A stretch of 64,000 nt of DNA, taken from contig NC_016633.1 in assembly GCF_000236685.1 (NCBI RefSeq), positions 1,488,001 through 1,552,000 of the forward strand, read 5' to 3'. The position numbers and the translations under genes were made by a program. The DNA comes from Sphaerochaeta pleomorpha str. Grapes. Its GTDB lineage: Bacteria; Spirochaetota; Spirochaetia; Sphaerochaetales; Sphaerochaetaceae. Shown piece by piece: positions 52,398 through 60,469 of this stretch. How positions within the stretch are numbered: the stretch's first letter is position 1; every line of letters begins with the position of its first letter. The notes under the pieces were generated by a model. It worked only from the letters and a program-made list of their open reading frames with translations, was not told the origin of the DNA and made no database searches.

Positions 52398-53693
52398 TCA
52401 AGCCATCAGCGAAGGCAGGAACATGGTAACCTGCGGAACGAAGGTGACCAGCATCAGATCGGCAACCATCATCAGGTAGAAAGGCAGAACTGCCTTGGTA
52501 GCCTTCTCGATGGATATCTTGCCGATTGAGCAACCTACGAACAGCGCCGAGCCTACCGGGGGAGTCGTGAGACCGATGGCCAGGTTGAGAATCATCATGA
52601 TGCCGAACTGCACGGGGTCCATGCCCAGGTGCCCTACGATTACCGGGTAGAGGATCGGGGTGCAGATGATGATCAGCGGTGCCATATCCATGATACACCC
52701 GAGGACCAGCAGCATGAGGTTGATCATCAACAGCAAAAGAATCCTGTTGTCGGTTATCGTGAGCAGCCCGTTGGTAACTGACTGGGGGATGCGCAAAAAC
52801 GCCATCAGGTACCCGAACGAACTTGCAGCGGCAATGAGGCTCATTACCATAGCCAAGGTCTTCAGGGAGTTGCGCAGAATCGATTTCATCTGCCTAAGCG
52901 GAATCTCCTTGTAGACGAAGAAGGTTATGAGGAACGAATACACTGCGGCAACAGCTGCCGACTCGGTCGCGGTGAACACGCCGGAGACAACCCCGCCCAT
53001 GATTATGATGATCGTGAACAGGCCCATAACCGCCTCGCGGGCGATTTTAAGCGTTTTCCTCCAGCCGTAGGGCTTTTCCTTGGGGTATTTCCTCAGGTAG
53101 GCGATGATTCCTGTCGGGATCATCAGCAGAAGGCCGAGCCCCACACCGGGGATGACCCCGCCGAGGAACAGCTTCCCCACCGATACCCCGCCTCCGGCTG
53201 CCATTGCAAAGATAATCATGTTGTGGCTCGGCGGGATGAGGATTCCCTCGCAGGCACTGGTGACCGTAACGGCAACGGCAAAATCCTCGTCGTATCCGTC
53301 GTCGACCATCATGGGGATGAGCATGGCACCGATTGACGATACATCAGCTACTGCAGACCCAGAGATGCCACCGAAGAACATCGAGGCAAGGATGTTTACC
53401 TGGGCCAGACCACCACGGAAACGTCCGATGAGGGCATTGGCGAACCCGACGAGCCTGCGGGAGATACCGCCCTGGCTCATGATCTCGCCTGAGAGGATGA
53501 AAAACGGGATTGCAAGCAGGGAGAAGGAGTTTACTCCGCTTACCAGCCTCTGCACGATGGACATCATCGGGATATGCAAGAACATAGCCGTGAACACCGA
53601 GGAGAGGAAGAGGGAGAAGGTGATGGGGAACTTCATGATGAGCATGAAAACAAATGAACCGAGGAGAATGAATGAAGCCATACTTGTATTCAT
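52398..53693 (-). CDS. dctM: TRAP transporter large permease subunit DctM (copy 1)
   Basis: 431 residues from the ATG at 53693; GGGAGG lies 9 bp upstream and the stop of dctQ overlaps the start. About twelve membrane helices. Landmarks: MASMFFGGISGSAVADVSSIGAMLIP (near residue 100), IPPSHNMIIFAMAAGG, and a C-terminal MMILNLAIGLTTPPVGSALFVGCSIGKI. This subunit forms the Na+-coupled translocation path. The copy at 58605-59900 differs at only two residues (Lys/Gln and Arg/Lys near position 210). Confidence 0.93.
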   Translation of the reverse strand: MNTSMASFILLGSFVFMLIMKFPITFSLFLSSVFTAMFLHIPMMSIVQRLVSGVNSFSLLAIPFFILSGEIMSQGGISRRLVGFANALIGRFRGGLAQVNILASMFFGGISGSAVADVSSIGAMLIPMMVDDGYDEDFAVAVTVTSACEGILIPPSHNMIIFAMAAGGGVSVGKLFLGGVIPGVGLGLLLMIPTGIIAYLRKYPKEKPYGWRKTLKIAREAVMGLFTIIIIMGGVVSGVFTATESAAVAAVYSFLITFFVYKEIPLRQMKSILRNSLKTLAMVMSLIAAASSFGYLMAFLRIPQSVTNGLLTITDNRILLLLMINLMLLVLGCIMDMAPLIIICTPILYPVIVGHLGMDPVQFGIMMILNLAIGLTTPPVGSALFVGCSIGKISIEKATKAVLPFYLMMVADLMLVTFVPQVTMFLPSLMA

Positions 53694-54181
53694 CTGGAAT
53701 CGCCTCCCTTGAACTTGCAAAAGTCTTCATATACGTGGATAAGGGAATAGGCAACGATGAATACTCCCGAGACAGGCAGGACCAGATAGTTCACCGCATT
53801 GGATATATGGGTGGCAGGAAGGAACGACTTGGCGCCATTCACTGTCAGCTTCCAGCCGTAGTAGAACATGATGACCCCTATCAGGATTTCAAGGACATCC
53901 TTTGCTGTGTCGAGGGTAAGGAAAAATTTCACGGGCAATTTTTTTGGCAATATGGATACGTTGATGTGGAGGTTCTCCTTGACGCCGAGGGCCATGGCGA
54001 TAAACGTAAACCAGATGACGATAACCAGGGAAATCTCTTCGGACCAATGGATTCCAGATTTGAACCCGTATCGCAGTACGACATTGAAAAATACGATGAC
54101 AACCATCGCAAGCAACAACACCATGGCCAGTTTGAGAACCCAATCAAATACGGAGTCAAGAATCTTCTTGAACTGCTCCAT
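53690..54181 (-). CDS. dctQ: TRAP transporter small permease subunit DctQ (copy 1)
   Basis: 163 residues, four membrane helices. MVVIVFFNVVLRYGFKSGIHWSEEISLVIVIWFTFIAMALGVKENLHINV carries the RYxF...WSEE pattern of DctQ. It overlaps dctM by 4 bp. The protein is identical to the copy at 59897-60388. Confidence 0.92.
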   Translation of the reverse strand: MEQFKKILDSVFDWVLKLAMVLLLAMVVIVFFNVVLRYGFKSGIHWSEEISLVIVIWFTFIAMALGVKENLHINVSILPKKLPVKFFLTLDTAKDVLEILIGVIMFYYGWKLTVNGAKSFLPATHISNAVNYLVLPVSGVFIVAYSLIHVYEDFCKFKGGDSR

Positions 54182-54211
54182 GGGATACCTCCAAAAGGAT
54201 ATATATCAAAA

Positions 54212-54240
54212 AGCGTGGGGTTCCAAAGGAAACCCCACAT
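54212..54240 (-). terminator. attenuator-like hairpin between dctP and dctQ (copy 1)
   Basis: On the minus strand GTGGGGTT pairs with AACCCCAC across a short loop, then GCTTTTTGATA. It follows the binding-protein gene inside the operon. An identical copy is at 60419-60447. Confidence 0.75.
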
Positions 54241-54262
54241 CCAGACTAGTTCATGATGAACC

Positions 54263-55267
54263 TTATTTTACAGCCTTGATCTTTTCAACCCAAATACGAC
54301 CTTGCTCATCGAGCTGATCTTGGTATAGGGGGGCCATTGCAGCTGCAAACTCAGCCTGGTCGTTGATCGTGTTGATCTGGCAACCGGCAGCGCGGACCTT
54401 TGCCTCTGAGGTCTTCTCAAATTCAGCCCAAGCTGCAATCTCAACAGCCTGAGAATCCATGGCAGCCTTCTTGATGAGGGCCTGGTCGTCGGTTGAGAGC
54501 TTATCCATATTAATTTTGGAAGCAACAATCATCTCAGGGACCCTGGTGTGCTGGTCGATCGAGTAGAACTTTGCCACCTCAAAATGGGCTGAAGTCGCAT
54601 ACGAGGGCCAATTGTTCTCGGCACCGTCGATAACACCGGTCTGCAATGCACTGTATACATCGCCATAGGCCAATGCTGTAGGAACTGCACCGAGAGATTT
54701 GATCATACCCATCATCAAAGAAGATTCCTGAACACGGATCTTCATGCCCTTGAGGTCGGCAACAGTGTAGATCGGTTTTTTGGTGTTGTAGAAGGAACGT
54801 GATCCAGCATCAACATATACCAAACCTAAAAAACCATCTTTCTCAACAGATTTAAGAAAATATTCACCGATTTCACCATTCAGAACATTCCAATAATGAT
54901 TAGCATCCCTGTAGAGATATGGCATCTGCAGGATATCAAGTTCAGGGCTAAAGGAAGCAAGAGGACTAATCGAAGTTCTAGTAAAGTCAATTCCACCAAA
55001 CTGAAGTTGTTCGATAACAGACTTTGCATCACCAAGCTGGGCACTAGGATACACCTCAATAGTAATTCGGCCGTTGGTCCTTTCCTTCACCAAGCGAGCA
55101 AATTCCTTGCATCCAACAACAGTTGGATAACCATCAGGCTGATTATCAGCAAGTCGCATGGTAATATTCTTCTGCACAGGTGCTTTTTCTTCCTGAGATC
55201 CGTTCGCAAACATAGGAACCATTGCCAGTGAAAGGACAAATAAACAAATCATAACCTTTTTTAACAT
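54263..55267 (-). CDS. dctP: TRAP transporter substrate-binding protein DctP (copy 1)
   Basis: 334 residues from the ATG at 55267, GAGAGA just upstream. Signal peptide 1-21 (LFVLSLAMVPMFA). The mature part is DctP-type: ITMRLADNQPDGYPTVVGCKEFARLV, ITIEVYPSAQLGDAKSVIEQLQFGGIDFTR, SRSFYNTKKPIYTVADLKGMKIRVQESSLMM, and GVIDGAENNWPSY with the ligand-binding Arg and Asn region. It is roughly 70-75% identical to the copy at 60470-61468, with identical DNA only in blocks. Likely ligand: a sugar acid or other C5-C6 carboxylate, given iolB and the epimerase upstream. Confidence 0.92.
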   Translation of the reverse strand: MLKKVMICLFVLSLAMVPMFANGSQEEKAPVQKNITMRLADNQPDGYPTVVGCKEFARLVKERTNGRITIEVYPSAQLGDAKSVIEQLQFGGIDFTRTSISPLASFSPELDILQMPYLYRDANHYWNVLNGEIGEYFLKSVEKDGFLGLVYVDAGSRSFYNTKKPIYTVADLKGMKIRVQESSLMMGMIKSLGAVPTALAYGDVYSALQTGVIDGAENNWPSYATSAHFEVAKFYSIDQHTRVPEMIVASKINMDKLSTDDQALIKKAAMDSQAVEIAAWAEFEKTSEAKVRAAGCQINTINDQAEFAAAMAPLYQDQLDEQGRIWVEKIKAVK

Positions 55268-55356
55268 TCTCTCTCTCCATTTTGATTTTTCCGAACCAGT
55301 TATAGAATAATGCCAGGGCGCCACAAAAGTGGCACCCAGTCCTCGCCCCCATCGAA

Positions 55357-56043
55357 TTAAATCTTACCAGAATGCGCTTCTTCCATTTCTTCTTTGAATT
55401 TCCTGCATGCTAAAAGCAACGATTCCTGTTGCTTGAATATGGTAAAGTTTCCAGTAACATAGACCTCAACGCCCAACCGTGCACATTCTCTTGCATGGGA
55501 ATAATCGATACCACCATCTACAGAAATTAAGAAATCCAATCCTCTTGCTTCTCGCAACAGGACCAACTCTTCGATTCTTTGCATACTACCTGACATAAAT
55601 CTTTGTCCGGCGTAGCCAGGTTCAACGGTCATCACCACCACGTAGTCGACATAATCAAGCACAGGGATTACAGATGAAATGCTTTGGCTTGGATTGATTA
55701 CTACCCCACCTTTCATCCCATTTTGGTGTATCAGGTCTAAAACCCTGCGACTAAAAGGGGTAGAATCCAGATGAAAACTTATATAGTCAGCTCGGTTTTC
55801 CTTGAGTTGGGGTATATACGCAATCGGATCAGTAACCATTAGATGTACATCAGCTTTAATCTCTGGATAATTTTCCTTCAGCTCCCCAACCAATTTGACC
55901 GGAAAACAAAGATTCGGGACATAATGACCATCCATGATATCGATATGAAACCAAGAAGCGCCTCCCTCTACAAGCTCATTGACTTGCCTTCCAAATTCTA
56001 AAAATTGACAGTTTGCCAACGAAGGTGAATTAATTATGGCCAT
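55357..56043 (-). CDS. rpe: ribulose-phosphate 3-epimerase-family protein
   Basis: 228 residues, usual size. Metal and catalytic motifs: HIDIMDGHYVPN (Asp near residue 36, general acid/base), ADVHLMV (His), VVMTVEPGYAGQRF and ISVDGGI with the second catalytic Asp. The first residues (SPSLANCQFLEFGRQ) match the family. It may be a true ribulose-5-phosphate epimerase or a relative acting on allulose-6-phosphate or another ketose phosphate; the catabolic operon makes the latter plausible. 5 bp separate it from the iolB gene. Confidence 0.88.
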   Translation of the reverse strand: MAIINSPSLANCQFLEFGRQVNELVEGGASWFHIDIMDGHYVPNLCFPVKLVGELKENYPEIKADVHLMVTDPIAYIPQLKENRADYISFHLDSTPFSRRVLDLIHQNGMKGGVVINPSQSISSVIPVLDYVDYVVVMTVEPGYAGQRFMSGSMQRIEELVLLREARGLDFLISVDGGIDYSHARECARLGVEVYVTGNFTIFKQQESLLLACRKFKEEMEEAHSGKI

Positions 56044-56048
56044 GCATT

Positions 56049-56798
56049 CTACTCCAAACGATCACCATAGATTTGCTGTGTATGCAAATCCATGAAATTT
56101 CTATCTTCAGCGGTTTTTGAAACCATGCAATAAATATACCTAAGACCAGTTTTGGGACAGCCGACATTCGGGTGATATCCAGAGGGAATAGAGATAACAT
56201 GACCTTCTTGAACCATTACAACAGAATCCTTCTGACCCATCTCGTCATAAACACATTGCAAGCCAAAACCGTCTTCCATATTGAAATAACAGTAGGTTTC
56301 TTCCCTTTTTTCACCATGTTCATGGGGAGGCCAGGCTGTCCAACCACCAAGATTTCCAAAACAAATTCCAACTAGAAACCGACTTGAATCAAATTTTTCA
56401 TCTATACAATTCCAAACATCACGTTCTGTTCCACCACATGCTTTGCCATATCGGTTATGGCGACTATCTGCATCAACATCAGTAAACAAGATTGATGAGA
56501 ATGAGGTTTTTCGAGAACAAGAAGCGCCGAATCTCATTACTACGGCATTTTCTGCAGCTAATAGAAGGGAATCATCAATAGGAAGATATAGAATATCGCA
56601 GAGTTGGACATTTCCCGTTTCATGTTGATGTTGATAGAACACATCTCCCTTGATAACCACAAGACAAAGTTCCTCGCTACCACTTTCTACAGAAATTTGA
56701 CCCTTAATCTCAAGTCTTTGGACACTTGTATATTCAAGTCCGAGGTTACAGGGTTCCTGTTTTGTAAGTACTTCCTGAGGTAATAAATGATGTAACAA
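56049..56798 (-). CDS. iolB: 5-deoxy-glucuronate isomerase-like protein (IolB)
   Basis: 249 residues. The double cupin layout of the IolB/KduI family: LGLEYTSVQRLEI at the start, LCDILYLPIDDSLLLAAENAVVMRFGA, then GGWTAWPPHEHGEKREETYCYFNMEDGFG, which holds the His-x-His...Glu metal ligands, and SIPSGYHPNVGCPKTGLRYIY with the last His. IolB isomerises 5-deoxy-glucuronate in inositol breakdown. No other iol genes are here, so the true substrate could be another uronate-like compound brought in by the TRAP system. Confidence 0.88.
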   Translation of the reverse strand: MLHHLLPQEVLTKQEPCNLGLEYTSVQRLEIKGQISVESGSEELCLVVIKGDVFYQHQHETGNVQLCDILYLPIDDSLLLAAENAVVMRFGASCSRKTSFSSILFTDVDADSRHNRYGKACGGTERDVWNCIDEKFDSSRFLVGICFGNLGGWTAWPPHEHGEKREETYCYFNMEDGFGLQCVYDEMGQKDSVVMVQEGHVISIPSGYHPNVGCPKTGLRYIYCMVSKTAEDRNFMDLHTQQIYGDRLE

Positions 56799-56847
56799 TG
56801 TATGAACTCCTTATATGATTAATAGAAAGATTTTGTTTTTGGATGCC

Positions 56848-57177
56848 CTAAAAATGAAACAGAAAAATCTTAAGCTTTGCTTCCCCGGTCTTTCGTATTG
56901 CATGGACCGTATGTGCTGGAACTATCATCGAGAAACCTGCTGAAATTGCAAATTCTTCATCGGCCACGATCATGCTTCCCGTACCCTCAAGCACAAAGAA
57001 TCCTTCGTTATCCTCGTGGATACCAAAGGGTAGAAATTCAGTGTTCTGAAATTCATTGACCATTGCTGAAAAACCTGTGATAGGAGAATTTTCTTCATCG
57101 AATACTATCTGGCTTATAGCGCCAGGAAAATTTTTAATCACCTTTGGTTCTCTATTCATCACATAACATTTTTTCAT
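56848..57177 (-). CDS. small cupin-domain protein
   Basis: 109 residues forming one cupin barrel: FGIHEDNEGFFVLEGTGSMIVADEEFAISAGFSMIVPAHTVHAI, with His, Glu and the late His as likely metal ligands. Single-domain cupins often bind sugar acids or act as isomerases or sensors. It is the first gene of the leftward operon, opposite the LacI gene; 49 bp separate it from iolB. Confidence 0.85.
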   Translation of the reverse strand: MKKCYVMNREPKVIKNFPGAISQIVFDEENSPITGFSAMVNEFQNTEFLPFGIHEDNEGFFVLEGTGSMIVADEEFAISAGFSMIVPAHTVHAIRKTGEAKLKIFLFHF

Positions 57178-57276
57178 TACAAAACTCCCCCGGCTCAGGA
57201 TAGCTCCTCATTAGAGTCACTTAGAAAGCCTCATTGGAGCCAATATACCATTGATCAAATCAAAGCGCAAGAAAAA

Positions 57277-57360
57277 TAATAACCGTTTACCCTTATTTTT
57301 TATTACTTATTTAAGCTTTTTTTATATTTTCTTTACTTTTATAGTAATCGTTTACCCTTT
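57277..57360. promoter_or_regulatory. twin LacI-type operators between cupin and lacI genes
   Basis: AATAACCGTTTACCCTTA (57277-57294) and AGTAATCGTTTACCCTTT (57343-57360) share 13 or more bases and the LacI-family half-palindrome around a central CG (TAAxCGTTTA). Their centres are 65 bp apart, about six helical turns, fit for looping. The tract between them is T/A-rich. Confidence 0.7.
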
Positions 57361-57424
57361 CCAATAAATTTATTCCAACTTTTCCAATATTCTGATACTA
57401 TCAGTTTGTAAGGAATAAACCCAA

Positions 57425-58465
57425 ATGCGATCCACACTCAATGATATTGCCCAAAAGGCAAATGTTTCAAAAGTCACAGTCCATAAAGCTCTTCATGGGA
57501 AACCAGGAGTCAGTAAAGAAACCCGTAATCGAATTTTGAAAATTGTTAGTGAAATGGATTATTCCATCAACCCAATGGCTTCATCTCTGAAGAGAGAAAC
57601 TTTGAAAATCGCATTGGTATACCCAGAACTAGAACCAGAGATGAATTTCTTTTTCAGGCAAATCAAGCAGGGAGTTGATGATGCCGAAAGAAAATTACTC
57701 GACTTCAATGTATCATTATTACGATATACCTGTGGTGAAACTTGGGAACAACAAGCTGAAATCCTCAAGCAGATAGCAAAAGAAAATCTGGTTGATGGCG
57801 TCGTAATCTATTGCTGGAATGATAAAGCCCTTAACCCGTATTTCGAAAATCTCGACAAACTCAATATACCTGTAGTGACTTTTCATTCGGATGCTATTAA
57901 TTCTTGCAGAATTGCTTCTGTTACCGCTCCTGATGAGAAGACTGGCAATCTAGCTGCTGAATTTATGAGTCAAATAGAGCCAGATTCTGGACATATCCTT
58001 TTACTGAGTGGAAATACAACGCAAAAGGTTCTTCGTGACAATTCTCTTGGCTTCCATGCATATCTTCATGAGAATCGTCCAGATTTGAAAATAATTGAAA
58101 TCGAGAATTTCCAAACCCTGGAAAATCTTTCCGAAACGATTCCGAAGCTAATGGAAGTTTTTGGAGATATAAAAGGAATTTATTGTACAAATGCTCGAAA
58201 CAGCATTTCTCTCTGTACAATTATTGAAAACCTACACTTAACAAATATTAAAATCATCACTACCGACGTATTCCAAGAACTGAAGCCTTACATAGACAAC
58301 GGAATTGTCAACGGGACAATCTGGCAAGACCCGATGCACCAAGCCTATGATGCAATTATGCTTATGTTTGATTTCCTAACAGCGCACCCTTTCACAAAAG
58401 GAGTGCTTACTGAGGTAAAAATTGGAATAGTAATGAAAAACAATTTTGATTGCTTCCTTACTTGA
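57425..58465 (+). CDS. LacI-family transcriptional regulator
   Basis: 346 residues. HTH and hinge: TLNDIAQKANVSKVTVHKALHGKPGVSKETRNRILKIVSEMDYSINPMASSLKRE. The rest is a periplasmic-binding-protein-like sensor domain (IALVYPELEPEMNFFFRQIKQGVDDAE, GVVIYCWN, HILLLSGN). An AAGGAA site lies upstream. It is divergent from the cupin-iolB-rpe-dctPQM operon and probably represses it through the twin operators. Its ligand is likely the imported sugar acid or a product. Confidence 0.93.
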   Translation: MRSTLNDIAQKANVSKVTVHKALHGKPGVSKETRNRILKIVSEMDYSINPMASSLKRETLKIALVYPELEPEMNFFFRQIKQGVDDAERKLLDFNVSLLRYTCGETWEQQAEILKQIAKENLVDGVVIYCWNDKALNPYFENLDKLNIPVVTFHSDAINSCRIASVTAPDEKTGNLAAEFMSQIEPDSGHILLLSGNTTQKVLRDNSLGFHAYLHENRPDLKIIEIENFQTLENLSETIPKLMEVFGDIKGIYCTNARNSISLCTIIENLHLTNIKIITTDVFQELKPYIDNGIVNGTIWQDPMHQAYDAIMLMFDFLTAHPFTKGVLTEVKIGIVMKNNFDCFLT

Positions 58466-58542
58466 TCTGACTAATTGCGAAGCAAGGTTTCATTCTCAAC
58501 CATTCTATATGATTTTCTGAAACAACTGCTGAAAAACAAAAA

Positions 58543-58585
58543 CAGTACAGGCTGTCACACCGAAAGGTGCAACAGCCTGTTTCCT
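58543..58585 (-). terminator. terminator of the second dctPQM operon
   Basis: Same nested hairpin as at 52335-52378, with one base change in the outer stem (C to T, giving a G-T pair). Confidence 0.8.
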
Positions 58586-58604
58586 ATTTACATACGATGA
58601 AGAG

Positions 58605-59900
58605 TCAAGCCATCAGCGAAGGCAGGAACATGGTAACCTGCGGAACGAAGGTGACCAGCATCAGATCGGCAACCATCATCAGGTAGAAAGGCAGAACTGC
58701 CTTGGTAGCCTTCTCGATGGATATCTTGCCGATTGAGCAACCTACGAACAGCGCCGAGCCTACCGGGGGAGTCGTGAGACCGATGGCCAGGTTGAGAATC
58801 ATCATGATACCGAACTGCACGGGGTCCATGCCCAGGTGCCCTACGATTACCGGATAGAGAATCGGGGTACAGATGATGATCAGCGGTGCCATATCCATGA
58901 TACACCCGAGGACCAGCAGCATGAGGTTGATCATCAACAGCAAAAGAATCCTGTTGTCGGTTATCGTGAGCAGCCCGTTGGTAACTGACTGGGGGATGCG
59001 CAAAAACGCCATCAGGTACCCGAACGAACTTGCAGCGGCAATGAGGCTCATTACCATAGCCAAGGTCTTCAGGGAGTTGCGCAGAATCGATTTCATCTGC
59101 CTAAGCGGAATCTCCTTGTAGACGAAGAAGGTTATGAGGAACGAATACACTGCGGCAACAGCTGCCGACTCGGTCGCGGTGAACACGCCGGAGACGACCC
59201 CACCCATGATTATGATGATCGTGAACAGGCCCATAACCGCCTCACGGGCGATTTTAAGCGTTTTCTTCCAGCCGTAGGGCTGTTCCTTGGGATACTTTCT
59301 CAAATAGGCGATGATTCCTGTCGGGATCATCAGCAGAAGGCCGAGCCCCACACCGGGGATGACTCCGCCGAGGAACAGCTTCCCTACAGATACGCCGCCT
59401 CCGGCTGCCATTGCAAAGATAATCATGTTGTGGCTCGGGGGAATGAGGATTCCCTCGCAGGCACTGGTGACCGTAACGGCAACGGCAAAATCCTCGTCAT
59501 ATCCGTCGTCGACCATCATGGGGATGAGCATGGCACCGATTGACGATACATCAGCTACTGCAGACCCAGAGATGCCACCGAAGAACATCGAGGCAAGGAT
59601 GTTTACCTGGGCCAGACCACCACGGAAACGTCCGATGAGGGCATTGGCGAACCCGACGAGCCTACGGGAGATACCGCCCTGGCTCATGATCTCGCCTGAG
59701 AGGATGAAAAACGGGATTGCAAGCAGGGAGAAGGAGTTTACTCCGCTTACCAGCCTCTGCACGATGGACATCATCGGGATATGCAAGAACATAGCCGTGA
59801 ACACCGAGGAGAGGAAGAGGGAGAAGGTGATGGGGAACTTCATGATGAGCATGAAAACAAATGAACCGAGGAGAATGAATGAAGCCATACTTGTATTCAT
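58605..59900 (-). CDS. dctM: TRAP transporter large permease subunit DctM (copy 2)
   Basis: 431 residues; differs from copy 1 only at two positions (PKEQPYGWKK here, PKEKPYGWRK there). Same start arrangement (ATG at 59900 overlapping the dctQ stop). It belongs to the operon headed by the dctP at 61468, next to a two-component system. Confidence 0.93.
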   Translation of the reverse strand: MNTSMASFILLGSFVFMLIMKFPITFSLFLSSVFTAMFLHIPMMSIVQRLVSGVNSFSLLAIPFFILSGEIMSQGGISRRLVGFANALIGRFRGGLAQVNILASMFFGGISGSAVADVSSIGAMLIPMMVDDGYDEDFAVAVTVTSACEGILIPPSHNMIIFAMAAGGGVSVGKLFLGGVIPGVGLGLLLMIPTGIIAYLRKYPKEQPYGWKKTLKIAREAVMGLFTIIIIMGGVVSGVFTATESAAVAAVYSFLITFFVYKEIPLRQMKSILRNSLKTLAMVMSLIAAASSFGYLMAFLRIPQSVTNGLLTITDNRILLLLMINLMLLVLGCIMDMAPLIIICTPILYPVIVGHLGMDPVQFGIMMILNLAIGLTTPPVGSALFVGCSIGKISIEKATKAVLPFYLMMVADLMLVTFVPQVTMFLPSLMA

Positions 59901-60388
59901 CTGGAATCGCCTCCCTTGAACTTGCAAAAGTCTTCATATACGTGGATAAGGGAATAGGCAACGATGAATACTCCCGAGACAGGCAGGACCAGATAGTTCA
60001 CCGCATTGGATATATGGGTGGCAGGAAGGAACGACTTGGCGCCATTCACTGTCAGCTTCCAGCCGTAGTAGAACATGATGACCCCTATCAGGATTTCAAG
60101 GACATCCTTTGCTGTGTCGAGGGTAAGGAAAAATTTCACGGGCAATTTTTTTGGCAATATGGATACGTTGATGTGGAGGTTCTCCTTGACGCCGAGGGCC
60201 ATGGCGATAAACGTAAACCAGATGACGATAACCAGGGAAATCTCTTCGGACCAATGGATTCCAGATTTGAACCCGTATCGCAGTACGACATTGAAAAATA
60301 CGATGACAACCATCGCAAGCAACAACACCATGGCCAGTTTGAGAACCCAATCAAATACGGAGTCAAGAATCTTCTTGAACTGCTCCAT
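59897..60388 (-). CDS. dctQ: TRAP transporter small permease subunit DctQ (copy 2)
   Basis: 163 residues, identical in protein sequence to copy 1, with four membrane helices and the RYGF...WSEE pattern. It starts 81 bp after the dctP stop, past the attenuator-like hairpin. Confidence 0.92.
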   Translation of the reverse strand: MEQFKKILDSVFDWVLKLAMVLLLAMVVIVFFNVVLRYGFKSGIHWSEEISLVIVIWFTFIAMALGVKENLHINVSILPKKLPVKFFLTLDTAKDVLEILIGVIMFYYGWKLTVNGAKSFLPATHISNAVNYLVLPVSGVFIVAYSLIHVYEDFCKFKGGDSR

Positions 60389-60418
60389 GGGATACCTCCA
60401 AAAGGATATATATCAAAA

Positions 60419-60447
60419 AGCGTGGGGTTCCAAAGGAAACCCCACAT
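60419..60447 (-). terminator. attenuator-like hairpin between dctP and dctQ (copy 2)
   Basis: Same hairpin and T-run as at 54212-54240. Confidence 0.75.
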
Positions 60448-60469
60448 CCAGTCTAGTTCGTGAAGAACC

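Larger units (their letters stand above)
52331..54290. repeat. long direct repeat, copy 1 (dctM, dctQ and flanks)
   Basis: About 1.96 kb that recurs at an exact offset of 6,207 bp (58538-60497) with no indel and only scattered, mostly silent substitutions. It includes terminator, dctM, dctQ and the dctP/dctQ spacer, and stops just inside the 3' end of dctP. Confidence 0.95.
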
